From positions 1 through 18,335 of the forward strand of contig USHL01000007.1 in assembly GCA_900554525.1 (NCBI GenBank): DNA of 18,335 bases, in the 5' to 3' direction. This DNA comes from an uncultured Oscillospiraceae bacterium (lineage in GTDB: Bacteria; Bacillota; Clostridia; Oscillospirales; Acutalibacteraceae). Shown here one piece after another: positions 14,329 through 18,335 of this stretch. Position numbers and translations under genes: made by a program. Below the pieces are notes generated by a model. It worked only from the letters and a program-made list of their open reading frames with translations, had not been told where the DNA came from and made no database searches. How positions within the stretch are numbered: the stretch's first letter is position 1; each line of letters begins with the position of its first letter.

Positions 14329-14343
14329 TTTAATCTGAAATTA

Positions 14344-15492
14344 TTACGGAGTATAATGGGAAACCGAATGTGAGGCGGCCGAATCACTGCTTTTGTCAGG
14401 GGTGTCGGCATTGTCTTCGGGCTTTCGCACTTCATATTTTATGCGGCGGCAGTTTTCGGTCACATACTTATAAAACTCCTCCGCCTTTTCCTTTCCGATA
14501 TAAAATGCTTTTCCGGTGGCTAAAATGTTGGTGGTGACGTAACCCTCGTCGGTTACAGCAAGACTGATGTTTTCATAGCCTAAAAGCTTTAGGTCGATAC
14601 TGATGCCGATCAGTTCATTCCCGAAAAACCTTGAATCAAAGTCCTTTTCGGCAGGTACGGCACGGTCGGAAAGCAGGATTTCAAAAACCGCATCTTTTGA
14701 AAGTCCGGTATATTCGGCGGTTATATATTCACCGCTTTGATTGAAACGGTCCTCGTATACGTTTCCGACCGAAAGGGTGTTTTCAAGGTTGAGGTCGTCG
14801 ATAAACTGCCCCAGTGTCCCGGGCTGATAAAGGTGACAGGTGTAAACATAATATTCCTCCGAGCCGTCGATTTTTACGGCGGCGGCGCAGTCGGGAGAAA
14901 TGCCCTTTATTTCAAAGGCTTTTCCTTTTGCGGTGTGACGCTGATTATTGATTTCGTCATATCCGGTAAGGGTTATGTCGGAAATTCCGGCTCCTATTTT
15001 CCCGCTTTCGAGCGTTTCGCCCTCGGCTGAAAAAATCACCTCGCCTATTTCGGCTTCGGGGTATTTTCCGGTCAGGCTGAGTTCATCCCACGGAATGACC
15101 GATGCAATATAATCCTCTTCGCTTGTGGCAGACGATGAAGAGAAGCCGTCGGTCGTATTATCGGAGCCGACTGCAGTGTAGTCACCGTCGATTTCTTCCG
15201 CCGCTGAATCGTAAGATGCATCGCCGCCGGAAGAGCCGCTGTCTGTGTCGCTGTTTTTAATAAAGCCCCGGTTCGCAAGCGCGAAAATGCCGGCCGCGGC
15301 GATAAGGCAGATACAGGCTGCGACCGCTGATTTTGCAATTATATTTTTCCGGCGCTTAATAGGGCGCATTTTTTCTTCGGATTTTATTTCCTCTTTGCTG
15401 AGCTTTTCAGGTGAGTTTTCGGCCGGTGCGGCCTCTGCGATGAAATTTTCATCTATATTTTTAAATGCGTCAAATAAATCTTTGTTTGTCAT
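14344..15492 (-). CDS. Single-pass membrane protein, probable anti-sigma factor
   Basis: The 382-residue protein has an acidic and then basic cytoplasmic segment (1-51) beginning TNKDLFDAFKNIDENFIAEA. This pattern is common in membrane proteins paired with clostridial ECF factors. One helix (about 52-74) is followed by a Ser/Asp/Gly-rich linker (about 80-125) and an outside domain with mixed strands to the end. I do not recognise that domain. Only one cysteine pair is near the membrane helix. The start codon overlaps the sigma-factor stop in an ATGA arrangement (4 bp), which implies translational coupling and equal stoichiometry. Anti-sigma function is inferred from order, overlap and topology. 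Confidence 0.8.
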   Translation of the reverse strand: MTNKDLFDAFKNIDENFIAEAAPAENSPEKLSKEEIKSEEKMRPIKRRKNIIAKSAVAACICLIAAAGIFALANRGFIKNSDTDSGSSGGDASYDSAAEEIDGDYTAVGSDNTTDGFSSSSATSEEDYIASVIPWDELSLTGKYPEAEIGEVIFSAEGETLESGKIGAGISDITLTGYDEINNQRHTAKGKAFEIKGISPDCAAAVKIDGSEEYYVYTCHLYQPGTLGQFIDDLNLENTLSVGNVYEDRFNQSGEYITAEYTGLSKDAVFEILLSDRAVPAEKDFDSRFFGNELIGISIDLKLLGYENISLAVTDEGYVTTNILATGKAFYIGKEKAEEFYKYVTENCRRIKYEVRKPEDNADTPDKSSDSAASHSVSHYTP

Positions 15493-16049
15493 GTGTTGAA
15501 GCCCTCCTGTTCCAAAAAGCTTTTAAGTTTTTGCCTTGTTCTTAAAAGGAGCATTTTAATGCGGCTTTCGCCTGAATTTTCTCCCGCGGCGATTTCCGCA
15601 ACGGAGCACATATACCAGTAACGCTGCAAAAATACGCGCCGGGTTTCCGGCTCCAGCCCCGACAGAAAGCGGTTCAGCGCCTCGCAGAGCGCGGCGCGGT
15701 CGGATTCATCCTCTACGCCGCCGCTTTCGGGCACACATTCCGCAAGCTCGCCGAGAAGCTGAGGCAGTATACCGCCGCCCCGCTTTTGCGCGGAAAGCTT
15801 TTGCAGTCTGGCAAGCGCCGTGTTGCGGCAGATTTTTACAAGATAGGCGCCCAGCTTTTCGGGGCGGTTGGGCGGAATGGAATTCCACGCTTTTAAAAGC
15901 GTATCGTTGACCGTTTCCTCGGCGTCACCGCGGTCGGAAAGTATCCGTACCGCGGTTTTAAGGCAGAGCCCGCCGTATTTTTCGTCTGCCGCTCTGAGCG
16001 CCTCGTCGCTGCGCGCAAAGAATAATTCTATTATTCTGCTGTCCTCCAT
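15489..16049 (-). CDS. ECF-type RNA polymerase sigma factor (first of two)
   Basis: The 186-residue protein has region 2 at about 24-88 (RILSDRGDAEETVNDTLLKAW, then KLGAYLVKICRNTALARLQK) and region 4 at about 128-181, with LEPETRRVFLQRYWYMCSVAEIA and a recognition helix SGESRIKMLLLRTRQKLKSFL. It fits the large clostridial group of ECF factors encoded with a downstream membrane regulator. The start has GGGGG 8 bases upstream. The gene lies 63 bases after the MocR-type gene on the same strand. No clear terminator or consensus promoter is visible in that gap, so read-through from the regulator is possible. Confidence 0.9.
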   Translation of the reverse strand: MEDSRIIELFFARSDEALRAADEKYGGLCLKTAVRILSDRGDAEETVNDTLLKAWNSIPPNRPEKLGAYLVKICRNTALARLQKLSAQKRGGGILPQLLGELAECVPESGGVEDESDRAALCEALNRFLSGLEPETRRVFLQRYWYMCSVAEIAAGENSGESRIKMLLLRTRQKLKSFLEQEGFNT

Positions 16050-16112
16050 TGCAGTTTCCCCCTTATATCTGAAAGGCCCTTCACTTAAAAAGACAGGAAA
16101 ATTTTTCAGACG

Positions 16113-17435
16113 TCACAAATTATTTTTTAAAAGTTTAAGCGCCGGAAGGAAATCTTCCTCATTTATTCCGGCAAAGCTGAGGCGCAGCTCGTCTTCTGAG
16201 AACCCCGCCGGCCTTATTCCGCAGGCTTCGGCGGATTTTCCGAAGTCCGGATTGCCCGGCAGACAAATTCCGGCGGTCAGTGAGGATTCATACAGAGTAA
16301 CCTCGGCTTCCGGAAATACCTCGCCGACGGCTTTTAAAAAGCTCCGGCTTTTTGCATAGTAAAGCTTGCGCAGCTTTCGCAGGTGTTTTTCAAGCGCCCC
16401 GCTTTCAATATATGCCCTGAGCGCCGACTGCTCGGTTTTTCCGCAGGTCTGGTTGTAATAATTCTTTTTGCGAGTGAATTTTTCAAGCAGGCTGTCCGGC
16501 AGAACCATATAGGCTATACGCACGCTCGGCAGCAGCAGCTTTGAAAAGCTTCCGATATAAACCGTGCGGTCAGGGCTTTTTCCCTGAAAGGCGGGAACGC
16601 TTCTTGCGGTATAACGCAGCTCCCCGTTATAATCGTCCTCGATGATAAGTCCGCCGTTTTCCGCCCATTCGGCAAATACGGCTCGGCGGCGTGCCAGCCC
16701 GGCAACGCTGATTTTGGAAAGCGCCGAGGGCATGAGCATAAGAATGTCCGCTCCGCTTTTTTTCAGAGCCGAGGGCAGGGCACCGCTTTTGTCGCAGTCG
16801 AGCGGAACCGTTCTGATTCCGTAATCTTCAAAAATCTGCTCTGCCACGGGAAAACCGCCGAACTCAAACCCTACGGTCATATCACGGCCGATAAGTCCGC
16901 AAAGTATGTTTAAAAGCGGTCCTACGCCCGCGCCCGTTACAATATTTTCCGGTCGGCAGACAACGCCGCGCGCTTTATAGGAATAAGCGGCAAGCGCGCG
17001 TCTGAGCGGCTCCTCGCCCTGAGGGTCGCCGTAGGAGGTCAGCTCCCCGGTATCTCTCAATACCCCGCGCACCATCCGTTTCCATAGATCGATATCCGCG
17101 GCGGCAGGGTCTATATTGCGTGCGGAAAAATCGTAAAGAATTTTTTTGTCTTTGCCCTTCGGTTTGGACGCGGGGGAGGGAGCGGACGGTACGGCGCAGA
17201 TGAAATATCCTCGCTGGGGAGAGCTTTCGGCCAGCCCCTCGATGCATAGCTTCAGGTAGGCGGATTCCGCGGTGGTGCGGCTTACCCCTAACTGTGCCGC
17301 CGCTTCGCGTATGGAGGGGAGCCGTTCGCCGGGCTTTATGATTCCTTTGACCGCCGCCGCTTTAATTTCGGAGTAAAGCTGTAAATACATAGCGTTGCCG
17401 GAGTTCTTTTCAAGATGTACAAAGTCAAGCAGCAT
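16113..17435 (-). CDS. MocR-family regulator (GntR helix-turn-helix plus class I aminotransferase domain), PdxR-like
   Basis: The 440-residue protein has a GntR winged helix at about 14-79 (GERLPSIREAAAQLGVSRTTAESAYLKL), a linker and an aminotransferase-fold domain at about 100-440. The PLP-lysine is Lys299 in GSFSKLL, followed by PSVRIAYM. The PLP-pocket aspartate lies in IIEDDYNGE (264-272), and SYGDPQG (134-140) is the usual glycine-loop region. In this family PLP or an amino compound is bound as effector and catalysis is usually lost. PdxR-type members control vitamin B6 genes. The divergently transcribed ECF S component supports that reading; GabR- or TauR-like roles lack supporting neighbours. 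AAGGA lies about 9 bases before the start. Confidence 0.88.
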   Translation of the reverse strand: MLLDFVHLEKNSGNAMYLQLYSEIKAAAVKGIIKPGERLPSIREAAAQLGVSRTTAESAYLKLCIEGLAESSPQRGYFICAVPSAPSPASKPKGKDKKILYDFSARNIDPAAADIDLWKRMVRGVLRDTGELTSYGDPQGEEPLRRALAAYSYKARGVVCRPENIVTGAGVGPLLNILCGLIGRDMTVGFEFGGFPVAEQIFEDYGIRTVPLDCDKSGALPSALKKSGADILMLMPSALSKISVAGLARRRAVFAEWAENGGLIIEDDYNGELRYTARSVPAFQGKSPDRTVYIGSFSKLLLPSVRIAYMVLPDSLLEKFTRKKNYYNQTCGKTEQSALRAYIESGALEKHLRKLRKLYYAKSRSFLKAVGEVFPEAEVTLYESSLTAGICLPGNPDFGKSAEACGIRPAGFSEDELRLSFAGINEEDFLPALKLLKNNL

Positions 17436-17467
17436 ATCAAACTGTCCTTTAAAAAATAATTAAAATT

Positions 17468-17487
17468 GTGTATTTATTAATGTACAC
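17468..17487. promoter_or_regulatory. Candidate MocR operator in the divergent promoter region
   Basis: GTGTA (17468-17472) and TACAC (17483-17487) form a symmetric 20-bp site with a 10-base AT-rich centre. It lies just upstream of the -10 element of the plus-strand transporter gene and in the leader or promoter region of the regulator gene. Control of both genes from one site would be typical of a divergent regulator-transporter pair. The assignment rests on position and symmetry only. Confidence 0.45.
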
Positions 17488-17493
17488 TTTATT

Positions 17494-17501
17494 GCTATAA
17501 T
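17494..17501 (+). promoter_or_regulatory. Extended -10 promoter of the ECF S-component gene
   Basis: A perfect TATAAT (17496-17501) is preceded by G-C at 17494-17495 and a T at 17493, giving the TGn extension. No good -35 is found 16-18 bases upstream, where the sequence is TTTATT. The predicted start near 17508 gives a leader of only about 12 bases to the first ATG, or about 42 to the later one. Confidence 0.55.
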
Positions 17502-17519
17502 AACACTGCCGGCATAAAT

Positions 17520-18278
17520 ATGCAACAAAAAATGAAAGCTGTGAAAAATATGGATAAAACTTTGCGAGACAGGATAATCGATATTACTATGACAGCGCTT
17601 TTCGGCGCGCTGTGCTATATCGCGCTTATGCTGTTTTTTATTCCGTTTGCAAATATGTATATACACTTCGGCAACCTTATAGTTGTGCTGGCCGCACTGC
17701 TGATAGGCGGCTGGCAGGGCGAGCTTGCGGGCTCTGTCGGTATGGGGCTTTTCGACCTGTTGAACGGCCATGCGGATTCCTCGCCGAAAACCTTTATATT
17801 AAAGCTGCTTATCGGGCTTGCGACCGGGCTTACCTATACTTTCCTCAAACGACGCAAAAAATTCCCCTCGGCGGCACTTTATACCGCGGGCGCGGTTTCA
17901 CTGCTTATAAGCGCGGGACTGCTGATACATATGATAGCGGAATATCACGATTATGCGGGCAAAAGCGCGGTGCTGTTCCCGATCTTCGCGGCGATAGGCG
18001 TCATCTGCCTGATTTTCGGTTCACTGAAAAATAAGCTGTCGGACGAAACGGCCTCGGCTGTGGTGGGAGCGTCGGTCGGTATGCTGGTCAATATTGCGGG
18101 CGAGACCGTATGGCGTGCGGTTGAATTTTTCCTTGCCGGCTCGGATTTCCGCGCGGCGGTGAGCGGAGCGGTGCTGGCGCAGGGCTCGACCCTGATTAAC
18201 GCGGGAATTGCGGTGGTCGGCGGCGTGGCGCTGTCTGCGGCGCTTAAAAAGCCTTTTGCAAAAATTACGGGCAGATAA
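17520..18278 (+). CDS. ECF transporter S component, probably for vitamin B6 or a related vitamin
   Basis: The 252-residue integral membrane protein is the substrate-capturing subunit of an energy-coupling-factor transporter. It would share the EcfA-EcfA'-EcfT module encoded elsewhere. Family marks are TALFGALCYIALML in the first helix, YIHFGNLIVVLAALLIGGWQGELAGSVGMGLFDLL (about 41-75) and the SPKTFILKLLIGLATGL segment. It is longer than the usual 170-200 residues: an extra stretch of roughly 70 residues with two hydrophobic helices (about 118-165) is inserted after KRRKK. Vitamin B6 is inferred from the divergent MocR/PdxR-like gene. No candidate start has a good ribosome binding site. ATG 17550 (giving 242 residues) is equally possible. 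Confidence 0.85.
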   Translation: MQQKMKAVKNMDKTLRDRIIDITMTALFGALCYIALMLFFIPFANMYIHFGNLIVVLAALLIGGWQGELAGSVGMGLFDLLNGHADSSPKTFILKLLIGLATGLTYTFLKRRKKFPSAALYTAGAVSLLISAGLLIHMIAEYHDYAGKSAVLFPIFAAIGVICLIFGSLKNKLSDETASAVVGASVGMLVNIAGETVWRAVEFFLAGSDFRAAVSGAVLAQGSTLINAGIAVVGGVALSAALKKPFAKITGR

Positions 18279-18312
18279 AAAAGACATAGGGAAGCTTCCC
18301 TATGCCTTTTTT
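18277..18312 (+). terminator. Bidirectional terminator after the ECF S-component gene
   Basis: AAAAAAG (18277-18283) and CTTTTTT (18306-18312) flank a 10-bp inner repeat CATAGGGAAG / CTTCCCTATG (18285-18304) with one mismatch between stems. The structure begins inside the gene's TAA stop (18276-18278) and ends in a T-run on the plus strand, with an A-run on the other side that would serve transcripts arriving from the right. Confidence 0.9.
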
Positions 18313-18335
18313 AATGGTATATTACATCAGTGTCG

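Noticed and set aside
17508..17549. Riboswitch in the leader of the ECF S-component gene
   Set aside because: The predicted leader is only 12-42 bases, too short for a known vitamin riboswitch, and no stem-loop is seen.

Overview
This 18.3-kb window looks like chromosomal DNA of an anaerobic Gram-positive Clostridia-type Firmicute, perhaps Oscillospirales or Lachnospirales (inference). It carries lipoprotein signal peptides, YesM/YesN-type two-component genes, clostridial ECF sigma/membrane-protein pairs, a group-II-style ECF vitamin transporter subunit and AGGAGG-type ribosome binding sites. Fifteen protein genes are supported. Fourteen lie on the minus strand and the last, at the right edge, diverges on the plus strand. 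I saw no rRNA, tRNA, CRISPR array, insertion sequence or transposase. No intergenic gap exceeds about 200 bases.

Read in the direction of transcription (right to left), the right end starts with a divergent pair: a MocR-type regulator (GntR helix-turn-helix fused to an aminotransferase domain) and an ECF-transporter S component. This suggests vitamin B6 uptake control. Two ECF sigma-factor modules follow. The first sigma gene overlaps by 4 bp a single-pass membrane protein resembling an anti-sigma factor. The second is followed by a single-pass protein with a large extracytoplasmic beta-propeller. Next come a short DtxR-family repressor with a DtxR-like (iron-type) set of metal ligands and a small XRE-type regulator with a C-terminal membrane helix.

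The middle holds an ibrA/ibrB-like pair: a PP-loop PAPS-reductase-like protein and a ParB-like protein. It has its own strong-looking promoter. Only 59 bases downstream starts a tightly overlapped operon of response regulator, sensor kinase and sugar-binding lipoprotein. After a terminator comes an mglBAC galactose/glucose ABC transporter operon that ends in a small membrane protein with one InlB B-repeat, followed by a strong hairpin terminator.

The best-supported systems idea is three-component sugar sensing. A dedicated binding lipoprotein (not the transporter's own) would present sugar to a YesM-type kinase, and its AraC-type response regulator would switch on mglBAC. This would be analogous to the XylFII-LytS-YesN xylose system known from Clostridium. 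A palindrome and an inverted repeat around the predicted mglB promoter are candidate binding sites. The most unusual parts are the InlB-repeat protein in the transporter operon and the ibrAB-like pair directly upstream of the sensor operon.
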